Shown: piece after piece, positions 40,220 through 47,707 of the stretch
How positions within the stretch are numbered: position 1 is the first letter of the stretch
Layout: each line of letters starts with the position of its first letter
From: JALYJG01 sp033763555
GTDB lineage: Bacteria > Pseudomonadota > Alphaproteobacteria > UBA9219
NCBI GenBank assembly: GCA_033763555.1
Contig: JANRKK010000004.1
Span: 1 to 64,000 of the forward strand
Direction of reading: 5' to 3'
DNA length: 64,000 nucleotides
Made by a program: the position numbers and the translations under genes
Notes under the pieces: model-generated
The model's input: only the letters and a program-made list of their open reading frames with translations
The model's database searches: none
What the model was told of the DNA's origin: nothing

Positions 40220-40879
40220 ATGATCAACAAAAAAATGCTCCTCGCAGGTTTACTGCTGGTGACATCCGTTGGAGTTGCCTACGCAGCGACGATTCCTTCC
40301 ATCAACCCGGAACAACATCAACGCTCCATCACACGCGTTGATACGCGCGATGTCGTCTACAGCGCCAAAAGCGGCACCGTCGTCCGTTCAACCTCGGGTG
40401 CATGCGTGCGTACGCAATGGTCAAACAATTACGACATGTGCACCACCGAAGTGGCCCTGCCTCGCGTTGAACGTCCGGCAACCGCTTCGCGCGCCCGTGC
40501 CGAACAAACAGTTTATTTTGCTTTTAACCAAACCAGCCTATCGTCTGAAATGAAAGCCCGGCTTGATGCGCTGGCAACACGGTTGAAAGTCGACCGCAAT
40601 GTTCGCGGTGCACGCATTGTGGGTTATGCTGATCGCATCGGCGACCCGGTTTATAACGAAAAACTGTCCAAGAGACGCGCCGAAAGCGCGCGGCGCTATC
40701 TCGCCGCCAAGGGCGTCATCAACACGGAAGTTGCCGATACACGCTGGCTGGGCGAAAGCGCACCCGTCACGGATTGTTCCGGCGAGATGACACGTCCGGA
40801 GCTTATCGAGTGCCTGCAGCCGGACCGCCGTGTGGAAGTCGAAATCGATTACAACCCCAACATGCCAGCCTCGTACTGA
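40220..40879 (+). CDS. OmpA-family outer membrane protein
   Basis: This 219-aa protein has a signal peptide and a C-terminal OmpA peptidoglycan-binding domain (about 90-215) with VYFAFNQTSLSSEMKARLDA, RIVGYADRIGDPVYNEKLSK and RRAESARRYL. The N-terminal portion lacks a long beta-barrel, so it is probably a periplasmic or lipid-free anchor rather than a porin. Two conserved cysteines occur in DCSGEMTRPELIECLQPDRR. It is a typical envelope component of this region. Confidence 0.9.
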   Translation: MINKKMLLAGLLLVTSVGVAYAATIPSINPEQHQRSITRVDTRDVVYSAKSGTVVRSTSGACVRTQWSNNYDMCTTEVALPRVERPATASRARAEQTVYFAFNQTSLSSEMKARLDALATRLKVDRNVRGARIVGYADRIGDPVYNEKLSKRRAESARRYLAAKGVINTEVADTRWLGESAPVTDCSGEMTRPELIECLQPDRRVEVEIDYNPNMPASY

Positions 40880-40921
40880 TCGGCTGTCATGACAACCCGT
40901 ACCAACATGAAGGAGAAAACC

Positions 40922-41221
40922 ATGTTTTCGTCAGCACAAAAAGATGAAAGCCCAAGCAAGAACCGCGGCATTGAAGATATTCGCGATAATGTCCGCCGCG
41001 CCAAAGGTACAGCTCGTGATGCGCTGGGCTCTGTCCGGGAAGATCTGAGTGAAGCCGCCCACAACGCTGGGCATCAGGTACGCGAGCTTGTTGACTCGGC
41101 CGGAAAAGGCCTCACGCAAGCCACACAATCGGTAAGCAAGAAAGTACGCGCCAATCCCCTGCAGTCCACCTTGATCGCTTTGGGATTGGGCTTTGTTGTC
41201 GGAACGATCTTGCGTCGCTAA
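40922..41221 (+). CDS. DUF883/ElaB-YqjD-like membrane-anchored protein
   Basis: This 99-aa protein is helical with DNVRRAKGTARDALGSVRED and ends in a hydrophobic segment STLIALGLGFVVGTILRR. That is the DUF883 (ElaB/YqjD) layout, whose members sit in the inner membrane and bind ribosomes or associate with stress. The start at 40922 is taken from AAGGAGAAAACC. Its neighbours are a small membrane protein and OmpA. Confidence 0.88.
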   Translation: MFSSAQKDESPSKNRGIEDIRDNVRRAKGTARDALGSVREDLSEAAHNAGHQVRELVDSAGKGLTQATQSVSKKVRANPLQSTLIALGLGFVVGTILRR

Positions 41222-41252
41222 GCCAGGACCTTCACAACAAGCTTAGTGTCTC

Positions 41253-41633
41253 ATGCCGATCATGGATAAGTTGCTGGCCCTTGCGGCCGCAGGGCGCACC
41301 TTGACCGATGTTACGATGTCACGGCGCCTCCTGTTATGTGCCGCAAAGGCCGGGCTGCTTGCCTTGCTGACTGCTATCGTCTTCGGCGTTTTTCTTGCTG
41401 GCCTTCTCGGCGCGCTCTATGTGGCTTTGACACAAGGAGGCATGGACAGCTGGGCGGCTCTCTCTATTCTTGGCGTGCTGGTTCTAGCGATGGCTGCTAT
41501 TCTCGCGGCACTGACAATCATGCAGTTTAAAAGACTGAAATATATCATACGACGTCCAGCACCGCCTTTCATCGGCGATATCGGACGGTCTTTTCTGGAT
41601 GGTTTCCTCACACCCCCCAGCAAGTGGAAATAA
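41253..41633 (+). CDS. Small inner-membrane protein (holin-superfamily-III-like)
   Basis: This 126-aa protein has two membrane helices (KAGLLALLTAIVFGVFLAGL and LSILGVLVLAMAAILAALTI) and a basic C-terminus. The two-helix pattern with charged ends resembles the Phage_holin_3_6/YqjE family, whose members are usually encoded next to DUF883 genes. Despite the family name it is not a phage gene here; the neighbours are stress genes. The ATG could be 41253 or 41262. Confidence 0.75.
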   Translation: MPIMDKLLALAAAGRTLTDVTMSRRLLLCAAKAGLLALLTAIVFGVFLAGLLGALYVALTQGGMDSWAALSILGVLVLAMAAILAALTIMQFKRLKYIIRRPAPPFIGDIGRSFLDGFLTPPSKWK

Positions 41634-41645
41634 TCTTTCTCGTTT

Positions 41646-43991
41646 ATGCATAACTTCTTTCAGGGCGTAATAATTTGCTGGAAACACATGTACAGTGCTA
41701 TGTTTTCTCCTCTTTCATTTTTAGGTGACCGGGCGCGTATGTTTTCTTCGCTTCAACCTACGAAGAAATATTTTCTGGTCATGTTCGTGATCTCATGCGT
41801 GCTTCTGCAGATTTTCACGTTCGTAATTTATCAACAGTCCAGGGCGAACCGCCAATCCTATAACTGGGCGCTTCACAGCCATGAGGTTCTGCGCGCTGCG
41901 CAAGTGGTGCTGATCGATGCTCTCGATTTAGCCAGCGATGCGAGAAATTACATTGTCACAGGTTATCCCCGCTATCTGACCTCTTATCAGGAAGCACTGT
42001 CGAGAATGAATCAGCATCTCGACGAGCTGGGCGCCATAACAATTGACAATCATGAGCAGCAGCAAAATCTGCTGCAGTTGCACGAAAAAATCGAGCGGCT
42101 GAAACGCGTCGCCGTCGCTCATACGACACTTCCACATACTGGGCGGGCAAATATATACGCGATCAAACGCGGTACTTTTGTCATCGACCAGGCCATAACC
42201 GATGTGCGCGCAGCCTTCAGCGTGCTGAGCGAAGGCGAAGGCATGCTTCTTGATCAGCGCACGCTGGGCGTGAAGAAAGAGCAGAGAAATTATTTATGGA
42301 CTCTCGTCATCGGCGCCATTCTTGGCCTGGGCGCCCTGGTCATAGCCAATGTCGTTATTTTCTCCCTCATGACAAAAAACGCCAAAGCCGAAGAGCGCCT
42401 GCGTAAAAGCGAGGAAGTTTTTATTCATATCCTGAATGGCATCAATGACGGCGTCTTCGATTACAACGTGACCGACAGGACTATCAGTTACTCACCCTCC
42501 TACAAGACTTTGCTGGGATATGATGCCGAAGATCTTGGGCATCATCATGATACTTTCGATACGCTGGTTCATCCTGACGATGCACCTTCGGCGCAGGAAA
42601 TCGTGCAGCAATATATGCGCCGGGAAATCCCGATCTATTACAATATATTCCGCATGCGCCACAAGGAAGGCCATTGGGTCTGGGTTATGTCGCGCGGCAT
42701 CGGCATTTGGGATGACAAAGGTAATATCCAGCGCCTGATCGGCACGCATACTGACGTCACAGCGCAAAAACAGCGCGAAGAAGAATTGAATTATTTTATA
42801 CAGGAAAACGACCGCCAACGCGCCGAACTGGAATTTGCCAAGGAAAAGGCCGAAGCTGCCAATCAGGCGAAAAGCGATTTCCTTGCGACGGTCAGCCACG
42901 AAATCCGCACGCCGATGAACGCCGTGATCGGCTTGTCTCAGCTTCTGCGTGAAACGCCGCTGAATCCCAAGCAAAGTGAAATGGCGGAAACTCTGCAAAT
43001 GAACGCCGATATCTTGCTGGGCCTGGTCAATGACCTGCTCGATCTGAGCCGCATCGAAGCCCGTCAGGTTCGCATGGATATGAAACCCTTCAGCATGGCT
43101 GATATTTTCAATTCCCTGCACGCCATGTTCGATAATCAGGCTGCCGCTAAAGGTTTGAAGCTTTCTATGATCAACAATATTGGCGGCCAGTCTTATATTG
43201 GCGATGCCACACGCATCCGCCAAATTCTTGTCAATCTTCTCAGCAACGCCGTGAAGTTTACAGCGCATGGTTCGATCAGCATTACCGCCGAACAAATATC
43301 GTCCAAAGACAACCAAAGTGATATCCGCATCACCGTCGCCGATACGGGCGTAGGTATCCCGCCAGAAAAAATATCCGTGATCTTCGACAAATTCGTACAG
43401 GCCGATCAGACCATATCGCGACGCTTTGGTGGCTCGGGGCTTGGCCTCGCGATCTGCCGCTCTTTGGCTCAATTGATGGGTGGAGATATTACAGTCACAA
43501 GCCATGTTGATAAAGGCTCGGCTTTTATTTTTTGGCTTTCTCTGCCAATCGATACACAGAAAAAAGTACGGCCCCTGTCCGCACCGACGCCCGATACTGT
43601 TCTCTCTCATGACGGCACGGTTCTTGTTGTTGAGGATTACGCGGCGAATGTCATGGTCGTGACCATGATGCTGGAAAATCTTGGCTACAGCTTTGATGTC
43701 GCCAATTGCGGAACAGAAGCGCTTGAAAAAGTCCAAGCGCGCTCCCAACCCTATACCGCCATCCTTATGGATGTGCAGATGCATGATATGGATGGTTATG
43801 AAACAACCCGTCGCATCCGGGCGATGGAAAAAGAAAAGGGGTTCCGGCATTTCATCGTCGGGGTTACCGCCCATGCTCTAGCTGGCGACCGCGAAAAATG
43901 CCTTGAAGCAGGCATGGATGATTATATGAGCAAGCCTATCAATCCGGATTTGCTGGCGGAACGGCTCGGCACGATCCGAAAAGCAGCTTGA
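41646..43991 (+). CDS. Hybrid sensor histidine kinase/response regulator
   Basis: This 781-aa kinase has a membrane span near residues 45-62, an extracytoplasmic sensing region with a CHASE3-like pattern (about 65-210), a second span (about 218-240), a PAS domain (about 250-375), HisKA with H418 in VSHEIRTPMNAVIG, HATPase_c (VNLLSNAVKFTAHG, GSGLGLAI) and a C-terminal receiver with D709 in AILMDVQMHD. The single receiver with no DNA-binding part implies a phosphorelay to another protein not seen here. The gene ends one base before a convergent methyltransferase gene. Confidence 0.92.
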   Translation: MHNFFQGVIICWKHMYSAMFSPLSFLGDRARMFSSLQPTKKYFLVMFVISCVLLQIFTFVIYQQSRANRQSYNWALHSHEVLRAAQVVLIDALDLASDARNYIVTGYPRYLTSYQEALSRMNQHLDELGAITIDNHEQQQNLLQLHEKIERLKRVAVAHTTLPHTGRANIYAIKRGTFVIDQAITDVRAAFSVLSEGEGMLLDQRTLGVKKEQRNYLWTLVIGAILGLGALVIANVVIFSLMTKNAKAEERLRKSEEVFIHILNGINDGVFDYNVTDRTISYSPSYKTLLGYDAEDLGHHHDTFDTLVHPDDAPSAQEIVQQYMRREIPIYYNIFRMRHKEGHWVWVMSRGIGIWDDKGNIQRLIGTHTDVTAQKQREEELNYFIQENDRQRAELEFAKEKAEAANQAKSDFLATVSHEIRTPMNAVIGLSQLLRETPLNPKQSEMAETLQMNADILLGLVNDLLDLSRIEARQVRMDMKPFSMADIFNSLHAMFDNQAAAKGLKLSMINNIGGQSYIGDATRIRQILVNLLSNAVKFTAHGSISITAEQISSKDNQSDIRITVADTGVGIPPEKISVIFDKFVQADQTISRRFGGSGLGLAICRSLAQLMGGDITVTSHVDKGSAFIFWLSLPIDTQKKVRPLSAPTPDTVLSHDGTVLVVEDYAANVMVVTMMLENLGYSFDVANCGTEALEKVQARSQPYTAILMDVQMHDMDGYETTRRIRAMEKEKGFRHFIVGVTAHALAGDREKCLEAGMDDYMSKPINPDLLAERLGTIRKAA

Positions 43992-43992
43992 A

Positions 43993-45183
43993 TCAGCGCA
44001 ATTCAAAAACTAGATAGTTGTGCTGGACGTGTCTGAACATTTTTTTCAACGCTGGATGAGTCTCTTGTACTTTCTTGGGAATCCGGGCAGGCATGACACG
44101 AGTTAAATGAAAAGCATGTTGCTTAAATTTTTTTGCCCACCCTTTCGGATTGCGTTTACACATTAATCCGGCACGCAGAGAACCCGGCAGCAAGGAAACC
44201 GACGGGCCGGAACGGGGGCCAAGATGTTGTGGTTCTGTGTTGATAATCTTCACTTCAATTTGATCTTTTGTTTTCAAACTAAAATCGATTTTACAATCGA
44301 TCGCATCCTGATTGAGCCCATCTAGACCCGCTATATGGCAGGCAAAAACAAAAGCACCAACGAAGAATTGCTTATCGGCACTACGATCATAAGCCCGCTT
44401 TAGGGTCTTTAAATGCCGCGTACTGTCAGCACTGACGATTAATTTGTCTCCAGGCTTGAGAGCGTTACGGAGTAAATCGAGTAAAACATCGGTTTCATCT
44501 TTGGTAAAATTGCCGATCGTCCCCCCTTGCAACAGAACAACGATCGGAGCACTGGAGTTTCCGATGGCGTCACGCAGAGTTGCGTCAAATTCCGTGTGAA
44601 AAACATCAGCGAGCACAGGTCTGACACGTTCCACAGGATACACGTCACAAATGGCTTTTTTGGCCGCATTCAAACTGTCCCTTACCATGTCATTAATCAC
44701 ATAACGTGTGGGCTTACTGCCAAGCTGCCGTGCTTGGGTAAGAAGTCTTTTAGATTTCTCCCCGCTACCAATGCACAGCTCAACTACGATGGCATCTTTT
44801 ATGCAGCCTGCAAGATAACGGCCGTGCTCAGGGTCTTCGAGAATAAGATGGTCGGCTTGCCTGATATAATATCCGTCACGCGATGCAATGCACATATCGA
44901 ATTGTTGTGCGCCGCTTAGCAGCGATGCGCCAGCCGGCACGCGTTCGTTCCTGCTTTTTAAATAAACTAACTGGCCATGCACCATGATGGGAACGGGCCC
45001 GAAACGCAGCAATGCGTCTTTAATGCTGATGTTCTCAGGAGTACTCAAAGAATAAGAGGGAACTCCATATCCTACCAGCATGGGGACTTCAGGAGGCGTT
45101 TTTTGAAAGCCCTCCCTCGCCTGCTGTGCGTAGAGGAGCCAAGGATCGACAGATCGTTGGGACCATCTTGCGACTTCACTCAT
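43993..45183 (-). CDS. EgtD-like SAM-dependent methyltransferase (Methyltransf_33)
   Basis: This 396-aa protein has the SAM-binding start VVELCIGSGEKSKRLLTQAR and later GTIGNFTKDETDVLLDLLRN and GDKLIVSADST, the pattern of the histidine N-alpha-methyltransferase family (EgtD/DUF2260). EgtD makes hercynine for ergothioneine. No egtB, egtC or other ergothioneine genes are in the window, and the N-terminal 80 residues differ from canonical EgtD, so the substrate is uncertain. It is convergent with the hybrid kinase and ends one base from it. Its upstream region has two palindromes. Confidence 0.75.
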   Translation of the reverse strand: MSEVARWSQRSVDPWLLYAQQAREGFQKTPPEVPMLVGYGVPSYSLSTPENISIKDALLRFGPVPIMVHGQLVYLKSRNERVPAGASLLSGAQQFDMCIASRDGYYIRQADHLILEDPEHGRYLAGCIKDAIVVELCIGSGEKSKRLLTQARQLGSKPTRYVINDMVRDSLNAAKKAICDVYPVERVRPVLADVFHTEFDATLRDAIGNSSAPIVVLLQGGTIGNFTKDETDVLLDLLRNALKPGDKLIVSADSTRHLKTLKRAYDRSADKQFFVGAFVFACHIAGLDGLNQDAIDCKIDFSLKTKDQIEVKIINTEPQHLGPRSGPSVSLLPGSLRAGLMCKRNPKGWAKKFKQHAFHLTRVMPARIPKKVQETHPALKKMFRHVQHNYLVFELR

Positions 45184-45201
45184 AAATACATCCCGCCATA
45201 T

Positions 45202-45238
45202 GCGATATATCGCTTATGCCAACACTCCTGGCAGGAGT
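45202..45238. promoter_or_regulatory. Two palindromes upstream of the EgtD-like gene
   Basis: GCGATATATCGC (45202-45213) is a perfect 12-bp palindrome, 19 bp before the methyltransferase start. ACTCCTGGCAGGAGT (45224-45238) is a perfect 7-1-7 palindrome. They may be operator sites for the minus-strand gene. No regulator can be named. Confidence 0.45.
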
Positions 45239-45289
45239 CCACGCACAAGCCCATGACCTGCAATCAAATGTTTATTTTATGCCCAAATC

Positions 45290-45321
45290 CAAAGAAAAAC
45301 GCCGCCTCGAAAGGCGGCGTT
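45290..45321 (-). terminator. Intrinsic terminator of the CsbD gene
   Basis: AACGCCGCCT (45298-45307), a CGAA loop and AGGCGGCGTT (45312-45321) form a perfect 10-bp stem. On the minus strand it is followed by TTTTTCTTT. It lies 57 bp after the CsbD stop codon. Confidence 0.85.
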
Positions 45322-45377
45322 CCCCCCATCTTTGAAGCGAAATAACGCGAGGTTATTTCCTCTTCAAAGGCAGTTCC

Positions 45378-45701
45378 TTAGGCGGCCCGGCGGGACTGTT
45401 CTTCAAGTTCCCGCACTTGCTCTTCGGCTTCGTCCTTCATCAGGCCGTATTTTTCTTGAAGCTTGCCGAAAAACTGATCGCGCTTCGCTTCATAGAGAGC
45501 GACATCATCATCGGTCAGACGCCCCCAGGTTTCCTTGATCTTGGCTTTCAGCTGTTCAGCCTTGCCTTGGATTGTGTCGCGGTTCATGGATGTATCCTTT
45601 TCATTGGGGTTGCTTGGGCTCCGTTCACTGGCAAAACGGCCGGGGTGGACGGGATTCTGGTCTTGACCAGAATTCTGGTTCGGCGATTGATATTCAGCCA
45701 T
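45378..45701 (-). CDS. CsbD-family (YjbJ-like) stress protein
   Basis: The last 69 residues (from MNRDTIQGKAEQLKAKIKET onward) match CsbD/YjbJ in length and pattern, including KETWGRLTDDDVALYEAKRD. CsbD proteins are abundant general stress proteins of unknown action. The reading frame extends upstream to an ATG at 45701 with a strong GGAGGGAG site, giving a 107-aa form with a hydrophilic leader; the alternative start at 45587 gives the usual 69 aa behind AAAGGAT. I annotate the longer form because of the stronger ribosome site. It has its own terminator. Confidence 0.88.
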   Translation of the reverse strand: MAEYQSPNQNSGQDQNPVHPGRFASERSPSNPNEKDTSMNRDTIQGKAEQLKAKIKETWGRLTDDDVALYEAKRDQFFGKLQEKYGLMKDEAEEQVRELEEQSRRAA

Positions 45702-45737
45702 AACTCCCTCCTTCGTTTGGGTGGCTTGTCTGGTCAT

Positions 45738-46084
45738 TTCTGACTGCGTCTGTCTGAAATGCCAGACGAAGGATCAGAAGACCATGTGATGAGAAGCATC
45801 TGCGCATAAAAACTCTGCAAAAATTAAAGCGCTGAAATTTTCAAAAAATCTTCTGAGGTTTTTTGTTCAATCTGAAAATAAAAAAGGAAAACGGGTTTGG
45901 CGCAAACAGCATAAGGAATCCGTAAAATCCCCATAAAGGCAGGGTGGCTGCCGCAGGAATGCCAAAATTGGAACGGCATAGTCCTGCCACGCGATGTTTT
46001 GCACATATCTTCCGATTCTTTCGATGAGCATGCGCAAAACATCTCCAGCCCTTGTTCAGCACCTCACTCATCAGGAGTCCTGCC
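45738..46084. other. 347-bp region without genes between CsbD and BON genes
   Basis: This divergent region should contain promoters for CsbD (minus) and the BON gene (plus). It includes a hairpin CGTCTG/CAGACG (45747-45768), an AT-rich part (45810-45880) and GGAAC (45970-45974), which resembles the -35 box of alphaproteobacterial EcfG promoters but lacks a convincing -10. I see no further gene. Confidence 0.5.
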
Positions 46085-46405
46085 ATGCGTATCCACCATC
46101 CAGCATCCCGCCTTCTGGCCTTGTTCATCTTCGTTCTGTCGATGGGCGCTTCCTCGCTCGCGCTCAGTGAAACGACGGGACAATATATCGATGATGCCAC
46201 GATCACGACTAAGGTTAAAACCGCGCTTCTTGCCGAAGCGCCGCTGAAGTCCTTGCAGATCGGCGTTGAAACCAACCAGGGCGTCGTTGAGCTGGCTGGC
46301 ACCGTGGACACCCGCGCCCAGGAAAGCGACGCGGTGCGCGTCACGAAGCAAGTCAAAGGTGTGAAGTCTGTCAAAAATTCCCTCACGGTTCGGGAAACAC
46401 CGTAA
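46085..46405 (+). CDS. BON-domain exported protein (first copy)
   Basis: This 106-aa protein has a signal peptide (LLALFIFVLSMGASSLALSE) and one BON domain (about 36-104): YIDDATITTKVKTALLAEAP and GVVELAGTVDTRAQESDAVR. BON domains bind phospholipid and occur in periplasmic OsmY-like stress proteins. It is a tandem paralog of the next gene. The start at 46085 follows a CAGGAG site; the frame opens 33 bases earlier. No lipobox is obvious. Confidence 0.9.
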   Translation: MRIHHPASRLLALFIFVLSMGASSLALSETTGQYIDDATITTKVKTALLAEAPLKSLQIGVETNQGVVELAGTVDTRAQESDAVRVTKQVKGVKSVKNSLTVRETP

Positions 46406-46454
46406 GGCAATGAGAACCAACGTCACCAGTAACCTGTCAGGAAAGGAACATCCA

Positions 46455-46775
46455 ATGTCTGTGGTTAAATCTTTCGCAAAGTCCCTTGTTGTCCCGACCA
46501 TCGTTTTGTCTCTCGTCTCCTGTGCTGTTTTTGAGGGACGACAAACAGCAGGACGTTATGTCGACGACGCGACCATCACGACTAAAGTTAAAGCGGCCTT
46601 TATCGAAGACCCGATCGTCAAGGCCATGCAGATCAATGTCGAAACGATGGAAGGTGTCGTGCAGCTCAGTGGCTTTGTGGACTCGTCCGAAAGCGAAGCG
46701 CGCGCCGTCCGCTTGGCCCAGCAGGTTAATGGCGTGAAACGTGTTCAGGACGACATCATTGTCCGTCGTAGGTAG
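46455..46775 (+). CDS. BON-domain lipoprotein (second copy)
   Basis: This 106-aa protein has a signal sequence with the lipobox-like LVSC (IVLSLVSCAVFEGR) and one BON domain (about 35-104) with YVDDATITTKVKAAFIEDPI and VVQLSGFVDSSESEARAVRL. It closely resembles the preceding gene in domain and length, so the pair arose by duplication; one copy appears to be a lipoprotein and the other exported, giving two locations. It follows an AAGGAAC site, 49 bp after the first copy. Confidence 0.9.
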   Translation: MSVVKSFAKSLVVPTIVLSLVSCAVFEGRQTAGRYVDDATITTKVKAAFIEDPIVKAMQINVETMEGVVQLSGFVDSSESEARAVRLAQQVNGVKRVQDDIIVRRR

Positions 46776-46823
46776 GTGAGTGGTTCGTTAAGTAATCAAC
46801 ATATAACTCGAAAGGAGAAAGCC

Positions 46824-47009
46824 ATGTCCAAGAGCAATCGCGACAACAACCAGAACCAGCAACGCCGTCCGGAAAATCAATCTTCCGAAGCATATCAAGC
46901 CCGCGGTGGCCGCCAGCAGAACCAGGATTCTGCACGCCGGAATGCGCAGCAATCCCAGTCACAACGCGACAGGGATTCAGAATCCTATCAGGGCCGTGAA
47001 GCTGAGTAA
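46824..47009 (+). CDS. Small Gln/Asn/Arg-rich hydrophilic protein
   Basis: This 61-aa protein has a composition dominated by Gln, Asn, Arg, Ser and Asp (RDNNQNQQRRPENQSSEAYQ) and no hydrophobic stretch. It is predicted to be disordered and may be a stress or desiccation-related protein like other hydrophilic small proteins. The start follows a GAAAGGAGAAAG site. It sits between the BON pair and a beta-barrel gene. Confidence 0.6.
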   Translation: MSKSNRDNNQNQQRRPENQSSEAYQARGGRQQNQDSARRNAQQSQSQRDRDSESYQGREAE

Positions 47010-47050
47010 GAAAGACTAACAACGATCAACTAAGCAAAAAGGGGTACGCA

Positions 47051-47707
47051 ATGAAAACAGTTCCTTCAATCCGGCGTTTGCTGAGCATCGCCGCCATGCT
47101 GGCCAGTTTTGTTGCGTACCCCGTTTATGCCGACGAACCGCTTCCGGACTGGAGCGGGCCTTATATCGGAGTGCATATTGGCGGTATATGGAGTGATTTC
47201 AGCGGCGACTCCCCGTCCGGTCCCAGAGGTTGGGACGAAAATATTCTGGGCGGCGGTCAGATCGGCGCCAATTGGCAGTTCGATCGCCTCGTTCTGGGTG
47301 TGGAAGGTGATATTTCCAAATTCAATACGGAATCCGACACAGCTTTCAGTGCCGAAGAAGATTGGCTGGCGACCTTCCGCGCTCGCGCCGGGATTGCTAT
47401 GGGCCGACTGATGCCTTATGTAACAGGCGGTCTTGCTTTGACGGATGTTATCACCACTGTTCCCGGTGCCGGACGGGATTCCCGTGTGCAGCCGGGCTTC
47501 ACCGCGGGCGCTGGCCTGGAAGGTATTATCACCCAAACCTGGGTTGGCCGGACATTCTCCAATATGTGGTCAAACCAGGCCGTCACGGGCAAAGTTGAAT
47601 ATCTCTATGTCGATGTGCCCGAGGAAAACACGACCATTGGCGGGACGGCTGTCAGCAGCGCCGCCAGCAACCATATTGTGCGGTTTGGTCTGAACTTTAA
47701 GTTCTGA
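47051..47707 (+). CDS. Outer-membrane beta-barrel protein (OMP25/OmpW-like)
   Basis: This 218-aa protein has a signal peptide (LLSIAAMLASFVAYPVYA) and alternating beta-strand segments with glycine-rich turns (DWSGPYIGVHIGGIWSDFSG, WQFDRLVLGVEGDI), ending HIVRFGLNFKF with a C-terminal Phe as in outer-membrane barrels. It fits the eight-strand porin family (OMP_b-brl/Omp25-like) common in alphaproteobacteria. Its stop codon directly abuts the stop of the convergent DipZ-like gene (TGATCA). Confidence 0.9.
   Translation: MKTVPSIRRLLSIAAMLASFVAYPVYADEPLPDWSGPYIGVHIGGIWSDFSGDSPSGPRGWDENILGGGQIGANWQFDRLVLGVEGDISKFNTESDTAFSAEEDWLATFRARAGIAMGRLMPYVTGGLALTDVITTVPGAGRDSRVQPGFTAGAGLEGIITQTWVGRTFSNMWSNQAVTGKVEYLYVDVPEENTTIGGTAVSSAASNHIVRFGLNFKF

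Noticed and set aside
41253..41633. Phage holin and prophage lysis cassette
   Set aside because: The two-helix protein has holin-like shape but sits next to DUF883 and OmpA with no phage genes; YqjE-like is more likely.
42492..43874. 460-aa open frame opposite the hybrid kinase
   Set aside because: The plus-strand kinase has intact domains throughout, and the antisense frame shows none.
45970..46000. EcfG-like promoter (GGAAC) before the BON genes
   Set aside because: The expected CGTT -10 box at 16-17 bp spacing is missing; only CGAT is found.
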